A stretch of DNA of 64,000 bases from Oegoconia quadripuncta (taxonomy: Eukaryota > Arthropoda > Insecta > Lepidoptera > Autostichidae): NCBI GenBank assembly GCA_949316235.1, contig OX438744.1:2852001-2916000 (forward strand). The letters run 5' to 3'. Of the stretch, positions 1 through 9,519 are shown one piece after another. Under the pieces are notes generated by a model, which saw only the letters and a list, made by a program, of their open reading frames with translations, was not told the origin of the DNA and did no database searches. The position numbers and the translations under genes were made by a program. Positions within the stretch are counted from its first letter, which is position 1. Every line of letters starts with the position of its first letter.

Positions 1-1
1 A

Positions 2-319
2 AGAAATAAAGGGATATATTGGAATGAAGGCTTCATTGATTTTCAAGAATTTAAACGTATTATTATTCCATATTTAATCAACAAGAAAATATTAACAAAA
101 GGCTTTGAAAAAATGAAGTGGATCAAAGATTTGTGTTTAAATTGTACCGTTATAGACATCAGCGACATCGGCAGTCCTAACTTATCATCATTGCGTAAGA
201 AATATTGTAATAATAATACTTTTAATTGTATAAATCATGTAAAAGTATGCGCCTTAAATAATGTCCTTTGCATAAAAAAATGGTATATTGATAATAATAT
301 GCATACTTTTTCTCTATGA
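2..319 (+). CDS. 3' end of an unidentified protein-coding segment, 5' end outside the window
   Basis: The frame is open from base 2 (no stop, no start seen) to the TGA at 317-319, giving at least 105 codons; the first in-frame ATG, at 113, is probably internal. The C-terminal part has spaced Cys/His residues (a Cys, then C-x2-H, then a Cys followed by Ala-Leu) and a tryptophan near the end. A possible AATAAA lies at 366-371, about 45 bp past the stop. The C..H....C-A-L spacing faintly resembles the end of Maelstrom-type RNase H-fold domains, but this is an impression only. It could be a last exon or the end of an intronless gene. Biased composition and a clean stop followed by a polyA signal support coding; function is unknown. 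Confidence 0.45.
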   Translation, partial: RNKGIYWNEGFIDFQEFKRIIIPYLINKKILTKGFEKMKWIKDLCLNCTVIDISDIGSPNLSSLRKKYCNNNTFNCINHVKVCALNNVLCIKKWYIDNNMHTFSL

Positions 320-670
320 ATGTTAAGTAATTAAAATTTTTGTTAAATAGTTGTAAAAGTGCTTTAATAAATAGTTCTTATATTATAATACAAAGTCTAT
401 TATTTAATAAAACCAATTTTAGGTTACGATTCTTTTATTAGATAATAAAAAGGGCAGAGAAATGTACATAACAACCATATATTATTATTATCTACCTTAA
501 TTAACAGGTACTAAAGTGGTTTATTCTAAAAACAATTAATGACCAATATATTTTTCACAGAAATAATTCGTTACTCTTTACAATTCAAAATTAAATACAA
601 GATAATAATTATTAATTGAATAACATAAATAAATATTAAATTAAAAAACTTACAAGATTATCTGCTGTAA
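320..670. other. AT-rich intergenic DNA between convergent ends
   Basis: Contains the AATAAA at 366-371 for the plus-strand segment and otherwise AT-rich sequence. On the minus strand a strong splice-donor-like GTAAGT (653 to 648) lies about 20 bp beyond the stop of the minus-strand exon that ends at 671. No other gene-like structure is seen. Confidence 0.4.
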
Positions 671-1204
671 CTATAGGCAGTTGTCACCACATATTTTTTT
701 TGATATAGTCTTTATAACTCGCTCTGTTTGATCCATAACATCATCACAAATATCTTTCACTACGTATTGTGCCCTGAATAGGACATTACTGTCATTATCA
801 CTTTCCTCGCCATCACTATCACTGTAATGTTGCATTTTCATTACCTTAATTTTAATCAGACGTATCCCTTGCTTCGGTTCGCTATTGAAAACGAAGGAAG
901 TTTGACGACGTGGTTTCTTCCTGATGATTATAGACTTATTAATGTTCTGTTTACTTTTTGCTTTTCGTTTGTTGTTGTGTACACATTTTCGCATGGATTT
1001 GGCGGCTACCGGCAGTGGTAAAAATGTTTGTGAAAATCCTTCCAAAGGATCTTGAGCGTCTTGGTAGAAATTAATGGGAGAGTACGATGGCATTCTAACC
1101 CCGTTCTCTTGATCGTTGGCAAAATAACTCTCGTCCTGATCATCTGGTATGACGGTGACATCAGAATCTTCTATCTGTAACAATTGCATAATATTATTAG
1201 TAAA
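671..1204 (-). CDS. Minus-strand coding exon, basic/acidic low-complexity protein, unidentified
   Basis: A long open segment whose minus-strand left edge is a good acceptor (TTTTCAG, AG at 1206-1205), reading to a TAG at 673-671. The protein has an acidic N-terminal part rich in Asp/Glu, a central strongly basic stretch (KRKAKSK and RKKPRRQ, nuclear-localisation-like) and a Ser/Asp-rich block SDSDGEESDNDS. That composition suggests a nuclear protein, but no domain was recognised. A GTAAGT donor-like site just after the stop would make the last intron lie in the 3' UTR, or means the stop is not the natural end. It joins in phase 0 to the exon ending at 1257 across a 52-bp intron. Confidence 0.5.
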   Translation of the reverse strand, partial: FTNNIMQLLQIEDSDVTVIPDDQDESYFANDQENGVRMPSYSPINFYQDAQDPLEGFSQTFLPLPVAAKSMRKCVHNNKRKAKSKQNINKSIIIRKKPRRQTSFVFNSEPKQGIRLIKIKVMKMQHYSDSDGEESDNDSNVLFRAQYVVKDICDDVMDQTERVIKTISKKICGDNCL

Positions 1205-1256
1205 CTGAAAATAAAGAATCATGTTAGTTACTTTTAGAAACAAAAGAGAAACGTAC

Positions 1257-1448
1257 CATTTTACTAGCGAGTTGCGATTGACAGAGCCAAGCAAGTAATG
1301 AGCAATTCGCACTGTCGCGGTCGTCATCGACGCGACGAAGCTGCTGCATCAGCGTTATGCCTTCGTAGTCCACCCGTCCTCCACGCCGCCCCGCCTCGCC
1401 CCGCCGGCTGCATAGCATTACGACACACAATGCATCGTACAAGTTCAA
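1257..1448 (-). CDS. Upstream exon of the same minus-strand gene
   Basis: The frame ends at a donor (ATG then GTACGT, intron from 1256 down to 1205) that is in phase 0 with the acceptor of the next exon. The 5' limit is uncertain: a possible acceptor CTATGCAG sits just after 1410, and in-frame ATGs occur at about 1418 and 1352. The upstream part is unusually GC-rich (Gly/Arg-rich translation around 1375-1415) compared with the AT-rich surroundings. No domain was recognised. Confidence 0.4.
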
Positions 1449-1474
1449 ACATGTTATTTTAACCTAATTATGCC

Positions 1475-1625
1475 CTCCATGGTATAGTGGTTTCCTGCCG
1501 CGGCTCGCATGCCAAAGGTCTCGGGTTCTCATAGCAGAGTATTCTAGTTTGAGGTCAGTTAATCGATGTGTTTATTCCGCATTATTGTTGTAAATGCGAA
1601 CGTTTCTTCAATGTATGTAACCCAA
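1475..1625 (+). repeat. Degenerate tRNA-headed SINE-like sequence
   Basis: A TGGTATAGTGG block (box A-like) is followed about 40 bp later by GGGTTCTCATAGC (a weak box B). It has no clover-leaf acceptor stem and a non-tRNA tail, so it is treated as a SINE remnant rather than a tRNA gene. Confidence 0.4.
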
Positions 1626-1935
1626 ACAGTGTAAGTAAATAGCTGAACCGACTTGGATGAAATTTGGTACACCGATAGTCAGATGTCTTGGAGGATAAGT
1701 AGATATCTAGTAAATAATAGAAACAAAGTGAATTGCTTTTATATAATTTTATTTCATAAATGAATATAATATTAATTATTTACGAATTACATTTATAATA
1801 TATGTAGGTATACATAGGTATTGTTCCAATTTATAATATTCTTATTAATAATACAAACATTTCCTAGCTATCTAAATATTAGTGCTGTAGGCAACATACA
1901 TAATATCAAAAAGTAATGTAGGTACACAAAACAAA
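1626..1935. other. AT-rich 3' flank of the polymerase gene
   Basis: Bases 1630-1700 resemble the lepidopteran repeat motif with GATGAAATTTGGTA. The rest is AT-rich and contains the left arm (1752-1792) of the candidate inverted repeat around the polymerase. Confidence 0.4.
1752..1792 (+). repeat. Candidate left inverted-repeat arm of the PolB element
   Basis: This ~41-bp AT-rich stretch aligns by eye in inverted orientation with 5565-5605, with a perfect core AATATAATATTAATT and further matches on both sides (TTTCATA outside, CG and ACAT/GCAT inside). The pair brackets only the polymerase gene. AT-richness makes chance similarity possible, and no target-site duplication was found. Confidence 0.35.
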
Positions 1936-4900
1936 TCAAAATTTCAATATCGATGTATGCCCCCAAGCCTTAGTTGTAATTTTATCACTTGATATCAATC
2001 GCTTGTCGTCATCACCAGATAAAGCTACTTTATTTACAGCTCGTGTAAATATGTTATGTTTAATTGATTTAAATAAGATATTTTGTTTGCGAATAATATC
2101 GCCTTGAAATAAAGTTCTTTCATAATCTGAAATTTTGAAATCACGCACAATACAAGTTTTAGTGCCTTTCGCCCTCTTAATAGTGTTTTCAATAGTTTTA
2201 ATACAATATAATTTTGAACGGAGACCTACAAATTCTAATATAGGTTTCCCACCCATTTCGTCCTTAAAAAGACCAGGCACCTTTTTATTTTGAATCGGTA
2301 ACTTATACTCATTTTCAATGCAATAATTGCTTGTGTCGAAATAAGACAAGAAATATTTTTTTAGATCGTTATAAAAATCATCAGTTTGTATATAATAAAC
2401 AAAACTATCTGTGTCCGTGTAGCACATCTGTAATCGGCTGTCATAGAAAGGTTTAAAAACAGAATAGTGAAAATCGTACATATGGGCTTTGGATAGTTCT
2501 AGTACAGTGAAACCTATGTATAAAGGTTTGTCTAAAACTATTCGATCAGGTTTCAATTGAATCGCAACTAAATTTTCACTAAATACTGAAACACTGTGAA
2601 AATTAGGTCTAGCGATCAATTTATCAGCGCATTTCCTTTTTTTAGTCACATTGGATCTATCTGACCATTGATTAACTAACTGCACGTTGACTCTTTTTTC
2701 GTTGTTTTCTAAAGTTTTTCCAAACATGCTATTATTTAATAGCTTAAAAAAATCTTGTTCAAACGTTGAAGACGCTTTTTGTCGCAGTGTTGTATTCAAA
2801 TCGATATATTGTTTCAAGTAAGGACTTTGCCTAAAGGTGATGGCGCGATGTATTTTCTTTAATATTAAACCGTGTTTTAGGCATGTTTTTAAATGAACGT
2901 AATGAATAACGTACATAAATTTATCGTATAAATTTGGAATCAGCTTATGATTCTTTCCACCAGGAGGAATACATTTCTCTGGACAGAAAGGTAAGTCGTT
3001 GTGATCGCAATGTAATTGTTTTGGGTACATTAAATCCACTTCTAGTATGAAACCAAAGTCTGCGTCATTAGAAATTTTAGTTATATCTATATTTTGAATT
3101 TCACAAGGTTTTAGAAATCTGAAATTTGATAGAGGTAAGTATTGACACATACTGTAACCATATAAGTTATTGCAATCAATGTAAGCGACGTAAGAATTAG
3201 GTTTGGAATGATCGTATTCAGGTAAATGTTTATTGTTGGCTTTGGCGTACCTGTGGGAGCATAAGCACACGCCACCTCTAATGCCGCTCTGTAGCATTCG
3301 CACCATAGCTAAGTCATTAATTAATTCCAATTCTACACCTGTTTTTAATAACATTGCGTCGAAAGATAAACTTGGTGCAGTTAGATAAAATGCTGGATCT
3401 AATTGATAGTGCTGTTTGCTAGTCTGTCTGAAATGCTGGAAAATGTCTGATAAAAGGAGAACGTCCGTTTTCAAATAGAGGTCTGTGTAATGACCCAAAT
3501 CTATAATTTTAAACGTTGACCAAACTAATTGAGCGTGCTTGTAATCGTCATCAGAGATGTTCTCGTTTTTAAGCGAACTATAAAAACTTTCCTTTTGAGG
3601 AAGAGTCTGTTCTTGATAACGCTCATAACAGTTCATATACTCATAAGGATAAATTCCTTTACGAGTTAGCAATTTGTATTCTTGTTCATTAGGAAAATGC
3701 TGTTTTAAGTTATTAAATTGGTCAGTTTTCATAGTTTTGGATAATTTATCCAAACTAGTTCCTAAAAACTTAAAGGAATCAACAAAGCGCAATTGAAAAA
3801 AATGGTTATTTGAAACCGGAATAAACTTCGTAAAAGAAATATAATTTTCTTTATTCTTCGGAATTATTTTTATGTCACCAGAGGCTTCACCTAACTCTTT
3901 GATGAACAGGTGACAGTCGTACCCTGATAAATTATGAAAAAATATTGGTAAAAATGCAGGACGTTTATATTGTAAATTACAAAAACTGTGCGCTGCACCA
4001 CGATACCGACCGGTCAAGTGACAATGGTCGCGAACTCTGTCTGAAAATAATAAATTTTGACATATATGACATCTAGTTGCACTATTAAAATCTATTGCGT
4101 CGTCAACAGTAAATCTCATTGCCACATTTGAATCAAGAATTTTATGTATTTTCCTAACATCTCTGTAAATTGAATCTATGAACCGTTTAACACAATCAAA
4201 TCCTCTATATGTCACATAACGATTATAAGTTGAATCATCCTGACAAACAATATAATATGCAAACGCGATCGGTATGTGTTCATGTAGAATAGTCGTATTG
4301 GTGTTAGTCTCTGTACCAGAGTGAATATCGGAATCACAATGCTGTTCATTGGTAAGTAACATTGACTCAAAATCAGCATAAATACAAAATGGTACATTTT
4401 GTTTACGATCATAGTTTATGAATTTAATTACCGAACCTTTATCAGGTAACACAGTCACCACACCTCCACACAAGTGATTGTCGAGGTCTTCTGGAGTACT
4501 AAAAAACACAAAACATGATTCGCAAAAATATAACTTGCCATGATGAGAAGTTACTTGACTTCTTACAAGTCGAGACAAATCTTTAATCAAGCAATAGTGA
4601 GTAGTGACACCACTTTCAAGCAATAATAGGTGTATAGTTTTTGTTGGGCTTGCTCTATCACTCTCTGTTTTGTATAGGGGTCCTATAATGGTTTTATTTC
4701 TTTTTAAACCATATATTAAGAAGTTTATCTTCGGGTTATTATTTTCGAAAGTCTTTATATCGTTAAAAGTAACGGGAAAATTCATTCCACTAACGTCGAA
4801 AAGTTTACGAAAATCGGGATAAGATGAAACTCTTTCCGGATGTTTACTAGCTGGATATAGAGCTGCTGTTACACACCATAAAAAACAGCATTGGTCTTTA

Positions 4901-5475
4901 TTACGAATATTAAGACATGCTTTTTTGGCTTTCACTATTTTCGGCAATTCAATAAAATTGGAACCTCCGAGTGGTTGATATTTATTTATATTTACTTCTA
5001 AATGTAAAGTATTCAAAAAAGTCCAACCACTGTCGCGTTCCTCAAACTCCTCAATACTTTTTTTTAAGCTATTTACTACTTCAGTGTACATGTGTTCAAA
5101 GTCGTAATTACAATGTAAAACTTTGTTTTTAGTTCCAAAAGATTTAATTACTTGTGAGTTATCTTTGAATAACAAAAATGTAGCAAAAAGTTCAAAATTT
5201 ACTTTCAGACATGTATGTTTAGTGAGAGATTCGTCTAAAAGTGATTTTAGTTTGGAACGTATTTGACTCAAAAACACATCTACACATGCTATTTGAAACT
5301 CGTCTAATGCAACTATCCTGTACGTCGCTATGCGATTACGAAATGCTGATGTTACGATTTCGACACCATCACTATGGGTTTGAGACTGATTATTTCTCTT
5401 ATGCAAATTACTTCTTAGATGGCCTATCCATGATCTATTTTGAACAGATATGCTACACGTGACACAGAAAGGCAT
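1936..5475 (-). CDS. Family B DNA polymerase of Polinton/Maverick or adintovirus type
   Basis: An intact, intronless 1179-residue DNA_pol_B_2-type polymerase. Visible in order: an N-terminal C2H2-like finger (C4, C7, H19, H25); a conserved module with C197/W200 and H293 (HYCLIKDLS) reminiscent of papain-like cysteine-protease spacing; a second Cys/His finger (318-335); Exo I YADFE (366-370); an endonuclease-VII-like C/H cluster (469-500, CHIC...DHCH...CN); Exo II FHNLSGYD (513-520); Exo III YLKTD (667-671); polymerase motif A around D767 (YIDCNNLYG); motif B KLLNNSMFG (911-919); and motif C YTDTDS (1019-1024). All catalytic acidic residues are present, so it is predicted active in both exonuclease and polymerase. 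Such enzymes usually replicate linear DNA by protein priming. No integrase, packaging ATPase, protease or capsid genes of a complete Polinton are nearby. The ATG at 5475 is chosen because the zinc finger begins at once. Confidence 0.93.
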   Translation of the reverse strand: MPFCVTCSISVQNRSWIGHLRSNLHKRNNQSQTHSDGVEIVTSAFRNRIATYRIVALDEFQIACVDVFLSQIRSKLKSLLDESLTKHTCLKVNFELFATFLLFKDNSQVIKSFGTKNKVLHCNYDFEHMYTEVVNSLKKSIEEFEERDSGWTFLNTLHLEVNINKYQPLGGSNFIELPKIVKAKKACLNIRNKDQCCFLWCVTAALYPASKHPERVSSYPDFRKLFDVSGMNFPVTFNDIKTFENNNPKINFLIYGLKRNKTIIGPLYKTESDRASPTKTIHLLLLESGVTTHYCLIKDLSRLVRSQVTSHHGKLYFCESCFVFFSTPEDLDNHLCGGVVTVLPDKGSVIKFINYDRKQNVPFCIYADFESMLLTNEQHCDSDIHSGTETNTNTTILHEHIPIAFAYYIVCQDDSTYNRYVTYRGFDCVKRFIDSIYRDVRKIHKILDSNVAMRFTVDDAIDFNSATRCHICQNLLFSDRVRDHCHLTGRYRGAAHSFCNLQYKRPAFLPIFFHNLSGYDCHLFIKELGEASGDIKIIPKNKENYISFTKFIPVSNNHFFQLRFVDSFKFLGTSLDKLSKTMKTDQFNNLKQHFPNEQEYKLLTRKGIYPYEYMNCYERYQEQTLPQKESFYSSLKNENISDDDYKHAQLVWSTFKIIDLGHYTDLYLKTDVLLLSDIFQHFRQTSKQHYQLDPAFYLTAPSLSFDAMLLKTGVELELINDLAMVRMLQSGIRGGVCLCSHRYAKANNKHLPEYDHSKPNSYVAYIDCNNLYGYSMCQYLPLSNFRFLKPCEIQNIDITKISNDADFGFILEVDLMYPKQLHCDHNDLPFCPEKCIPPGGKNHKLIPNLYDKFMYVIHYVHLKTCLKHGLILKKIHRAITFRQSPYLKQYIDLNTTLRQKASSTFEQDFFKLLNNSMFGKTLENNEKRVNVQLVNQWSDRSNVTKKRKCADKLIARPNFHSVSVFSENLVAIQLKPDRIVLDKPLYIGFTVLELSKAHMYDFHYSVFKPFYDSRLQMCYTDTDSFVYYIQTDDFYNDLKKYFLSYFDTSNYCIENEYKLPIQNKKVPGLFKDEMGGKPILEFVGLRSKLYCIKTIENTIKRAKGTKTCIVRDFKISDYERTLFQGDIIRKQNILFKSIKHNIFTRAVNKVALSGDDDKRLISSDKITTKAWGHTSILKF

Positions 5476-5564
5476 TTTGTATTGAGAACTACGTTATAAA
5501 AAAGAAAACATGAAATAATATGGTATCTAAAATGATAAATTCAAGGAATAAAAAATAAAATGTT

Positions 5565-5605
5565 ATGCAAAATCGAAATTAATTAATATTATATTATGTA
5601 TGAAA
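5565..5605 (-). repeat. Candidate right inverted-repeat arm of the PolB element
   Basis: Reverse complement partner of 1752-1792. It lies about 90 bp upstream of the polymerase start and just past the 3' edge of the neighbouring minus-strand exon. See the left arm for the alignment and caveats. Confidence 0.35.
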
Positions 5606-5621
5606 ATAATAATCAATAAAT

Positions 5622-5988
5622 TTATTTAAAAAAAAATTTGTCTGAATAATGTACGGGCTCCGCGTCCCGGAATATCTCCCACGCTTGTTCCAGGAACCCT
5701 TGCGCTGCCTCCCACGGAGGTGACTTCTCGTCACACTGCAGTTTGACACTAACCAACGCTTTTTTGTATCGTTGGTCAATGTCAGTGGTGAGATAATCTT
5801 TAGAATTATAGACCTTTAGGTCTATGAAAAAATCACCACTTCCATCTGCAGTGCGACGAGAGTTGCCTGTTGACACTCGACTTGTAAAGGATGATTTCAC
5901 GCCGCTTGCGCCGCTGTCCCGGGCTTGCGAGGTATTTGCTTTCTCCTCACTTCTCAGGATCTTGAAAATATCCACCCGTTTGTTCGCA
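5622..5988 (-). CDS. Minus-strand coding exon, unidentified protein
   Basis: An open segment after a T-rich acceptor (TATAG, AG at 5990-5989), read to a TAA at 5624-5622. Entry is in phase 2 and matches exactly the two leftover bases of the exon at 6568-6708. The translation has a Ser/Arg-rich linker and then a compact C-terminal part with several Trp residues (PPWEAA, QAWEIF). The very end (KFFFK) comes from a T/A-run, so either the true end is an unrecognised donor upstream or the stop is genuine, with an AATAAA overlapping it. No family was recognised. Confidence 0.45.
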
Positions 5989-6567
5989 CTATAAAAAAAA
6001 AATATTATAAATATCTCGATCTTTAAAAATCCCACTGTTGGATATAGATCGTTGCTATTGAACAAGGAGTTGACTATTCCCAAAACGTGATCTATTTAAG
6101 AATAAGTAAATATTCAAAATTCAATTTATAAGTTGTCTTTAAATACATATGTTTACCTAAATAAATATCTTTCAACATTACATTATCATCCTACACGAAT
6201 ACATTTTCGTAAACACTTAAATTAATATAAGCATCCATTTCTCCTAACAGGATTAAATCGAACCCGCGACCACTGGTATATCAGTCGTCACTAAAGTGAA
6301 CGTGTCAACGTGCGCTATACAGATACATATTACAAATAAACATGCATAACTAGGTGGCAAATTTGACCCCACCGGGATTCCAACCTACGAGCCCTGGTTT
6401 CGCAATCAGGACTGTGACCACTACACAAAACGCGTCAGTGTCGCATCGTTCACACAACTTAAGAGAACCTTACTCACTTACACAGACAACCATTGAGCAC
6501 TAAGTATCAATTATAGATAGTATAGAATATAACAATTTATATTAAAATATGAATATCATATAGGTAC
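5989..6567 (-). repeat. Intron holding tRNA-like SINE remnants
   Basis: Between the acceptor at 5989 and the donor at 6567. Two minus-strand tRNA-like blocks occur: at about 6245-6310 (AATCGAACCCGCGACC) and 6352-6440 (GTAGTGGTCACAGTCC... then GGTTGGAATCCCGG). Both lack acceptor stems and so are SINE heads, not tRNA genes. Confidence 0.4.
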
Positions 6568-6708
6568 CTGCGAGAGTATTGCTTGTTCTTGTCCGCGGTG
6601 GCAGTGACGGTGGTGGCAACCGTACGACGCCGACTCGCTGTGGCCTTCACCTTCTTTTTCGGTGGCACCTCGTTGCGTACAGGCGACGAATCGAACTCAG
6701 AGTCGGAC
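6568..6708 (-). CDS. Minus-strand internal coding exon, Lys/Arg-rich, unidentified
   Basis: 141 bp with a clear acceptor (TATTATAG, AG at 6710-6709) and donor (CTCGCAG then GTACCT at 6567). One frame is open throughout: one leftover base, 46 codons, two leftover bases. The peptide is acidic-serine-rich at first (SDSEFDSS), then strongly basic (PPKKKVK, SRRR), which suggests a nuclear protein. Its exit phase matches the entry phase of the exon at 5988. Upstream exons beyond 6709 were not found. Confidence 0.5.
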
Positions 6709-8577
6709 CTATAATAAATAAATAAATAATAAATTAGCGTTTTATAATATTTTATTCTAAATTAAAGAGGGACTTGTAAAAAATATCAATAATTTAATAA
6801 GAGTTGTAGATGGATTCTATGATATAAAAGATAGATGAAACAATACGAGTAGAAATAGAATACTTACTAACATTTTTTAATCGTAGAATATTTCGTTGAA
6901 AAATATTCTAAGTCCAATAATAATTGGCAGGAGTTAGGTAGATAGCACGGAGCCTCGATCACGTGGATATCACGGAGCACCTCTGGGGTAGGAAGTACTT
7001 GTAGAGCACGGAGCACTTGCACGGAGCACTATTCAGCGCAGTAAATTGCAGGAAAATAATTAATTAAATTTTTGAAATCGCCTTATACATGAAATGAAGT
7101 CCAATGTCAGTAAAAAATGTTTAACGAAAATGCATTTACGCTTTCATACCAACTTTGAACCTAATTTATACAAATAATCAAGCAATAATATAGATATTTG
7201 CTTAAAATTTGGGTAACATAATACGTTTCACAAATTAATAACATTTCCGGTCTATTTAATTTATAAATTTCGTAACACATTCGAAAACAAAAGCATCAAA
7301 TTGCATTCAAGTGCAACAATTTGCCACCGCATGTTTTTGCACGCGTTGCATAGTCTAGGAGTTGACCGCTAGAACAATCCAGTTATGTACCCTATCTCTG
7401 TGTGTCTATCGGTGACATCATGATACACTCACGCGAGTAGTTCGATTTGAGTGCAGTTTCTTTTCTTCTAAGAGCTGCTCTCATTGCGATGGTTTCACCG
7501 GAAATCGATTCTGTCGTTTCCAACATATTAAGCTTTTAATATTAATATTGTGATTGAGCATCAGTGACTCATAGATTGTCCATACACCCTTATTACGAGG
7601 GAAGGTCTATATCTCTGCAACGGTGTGTTAACGGACTATGTTAATAATAAATATTGTGTAGTTTCAGAGGAAATCAGTTTTGTCCTTTCCGAGATATTTA
7701 GTTTATAGCATTAGAATTGCTGTTTTTGGAGAGATTTATGTCTAGTAGTGGACCTGTTTTGAACTCCTACTGTAAAAACAATAACACCTTCTTCGAACAA
7801 CTTAATTGACGTTCAAGGTACCTAATTAATTTAATTCAGTGAAATAGTTTATCTACTTGTTATATATATATCGAGGTTAAGGATGCAAGTTATGATATGA
7901 CAAAGGTATGTTAGCCGTCCATAAATATTTAAGTCAGGCTCTTAGCCTACAATATTGGTTTTCTAGCTTTGCTTCACATTACAGTATTGCCGGGTAAAAA
8001 GTTTTACCAATTTCTAACCTTTAAGATTTGTATACGAAAATAATTAAGTTTCACTAAAATTAATAATTAACCTATATTTAAAATGCGAATTTACATTTTA
8101 CCCGTTTTTTAAATTATACAATAAAGGTACTGAGTAAAAGACAGATGTAACGAATCGTGATAACGAAGTATAACCTTAGTAGTAGCCTTTGAACGTCTCT
8201 CGGTTAATATGATGATGATGAAAGTATAAACGAACAAATATTAAATATAAATAAAACCCTATATAAATATTTCCAATACTTACACCTAGTCTAGTACCGT
8301 CTCAGTCCCTAACTAAGCAAAGCTTGTACTATGTAGACTAGATATCGAATAAACATACATAAATATTTATTTAAACATCATTTACATACATTTTTTTATT
8401 ATATAAATATTCATACAGAAAATTTCCTAATGCATGATATACACAAACTATTAAATTCGAAAGTTATTCTTTTTAAATTTTATATTGCCTTCAACCTACT
8501 ATCATAATTTAATAACCATTTTATTACATAAAACAAACGTAAAATTACTCGTACTGAATTACAATATTATTTTGTAG
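6709..8577. other. AT-rich non-coding stretch with short repeats
   Basis: No long open frame. The decamer CACGGAGCAC or a near copy recurs four times at about 6936-7030. Bases 7560-7625 resemble the tail of the SINE family with heads at 20.8 kb and 46.2 kb. Bases 8271-8380 are a decayed tail of the SINE family found at 24.4 kb (AAGCAAAGCTTGTACTAT, then CATACATAAATATTTAT). Confidence 0.4.
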
Positions 8578-8690
8578 GAATTGTACCAGGTTTTGATGTA
8601 CGTGGGTGGCAACATATGCATTCGTCACTTAGCGCCGGTCGCAAAGCTGCTCAACATTACGAACAACCACATGTAAATTATTATATGGAA
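8578..8690 (+). CDS. Possible plus-strand exon, unidentified
   Basis: After a T-rich acceptor (TATTTTGTAG, AG at about 8576-8577) the frame is open for about 37 codons to a TAA at about 8690, with a protein-like composition (GFDVRGW early, then Ser/Ala/Gly/Arg and HYEQPH). A weak donor-like GTAAAT (after CCACAT, near 8670) could instead make it internal. No family recognised and no partner exon proven. Confidence 0.3.
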
Positions 8691-9450
8691 TAAAAAAAGG
8701 TGAAAGTTTATTCAAATTATGATAATATCAGTGAAAACAAAGAAATAAATTGTTAAGAAGAGAATAGAGTATTTAACTCAGTCATGGAAGCATAATGTAA
8801 GTTTTAAAATTATTATTTTACTATTATATTTAAAATGAGCACCCTCCTTTCTTCTTTTTTCCTCTTGAGTCGAAAAAAGGTTACTATTATTTTTATTTGC
8901 ATAAATACAGCGTTATAAGACGCATTCATTGTTCCCCTGAATACACGTGGCTGAGAACATATTTTTCTCTATTTAAAATATAAATTAAAATTTCCTTTGT
9001 AACACTAGAAAAAATATATTTGGTTACAAGGTTCCATTTAAGAGTCCCATTAAATTAAAAAAAAATCTCAGTGTAATTTTTTATAATTTACTAGGATTTT
9101 AAAAGACTCAGTAATCGAAATTTAACTTATTTATTACAAACGAACATGCTATTATTTTAATTATAATTTAACTATTTGTGATGTTAAAAATGTTACTATA
9201 GAAATAAAAGATAGGTACCTAATTTAATAAAAATATTTGTGACATAATGTGTAATGTTAAATATTCTGTTATAACAATGAGTCTTTTTAAATGTTCGCAA
9301 ATTTTAAGTAATATATGTGAAGTATAATAGGACCCTTAAGAAAATTCTGATTTCTTACAAGTCAAGTCTCATCAATACATCCATATGATTTTTATTATTT
9401 ACACAGCTTTCTTAATGACTACTTAATTAGTAAAATTTTAAATTTATTTC
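8691..9450. other. AT-rich non-coding DNA
   Basis: No gene-like or repeat structure recognised beyond AT-rich sequence and short homopolymers. Confidence 0.4.
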
Positions 9451-9519
9451 AGCTTACGAGAATCTCTGCATTGGCCTGTTGACGAATTACTGAGCAAGAT
9501 ATATGAAGAATATTTTTAG
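9451..9519 (+). CDS. Possible plus-strand terminal exon, unidentified
   Basis: A good acceptor (TTTATTTCAG) is followed by an open frame of about 22 codons (LRESLHWPVDELLSK and on) to a TAG at 9517-9519. The composition looks coding, but the segment is short and its phase does not match the weak donor of the exon-like segment at 8578-8669. It may be an alternative last exon or chance. Confidence 0.25.
   Translation, partial: SLRESLHWPVDELLSKIYEEYF

Noticed and set aside
1936..6083. A complete Polinton
   Set aside because: No integrase, packaging ATPase, Ulp1-like protease or capsid frame within reach; only the polymerase is present.
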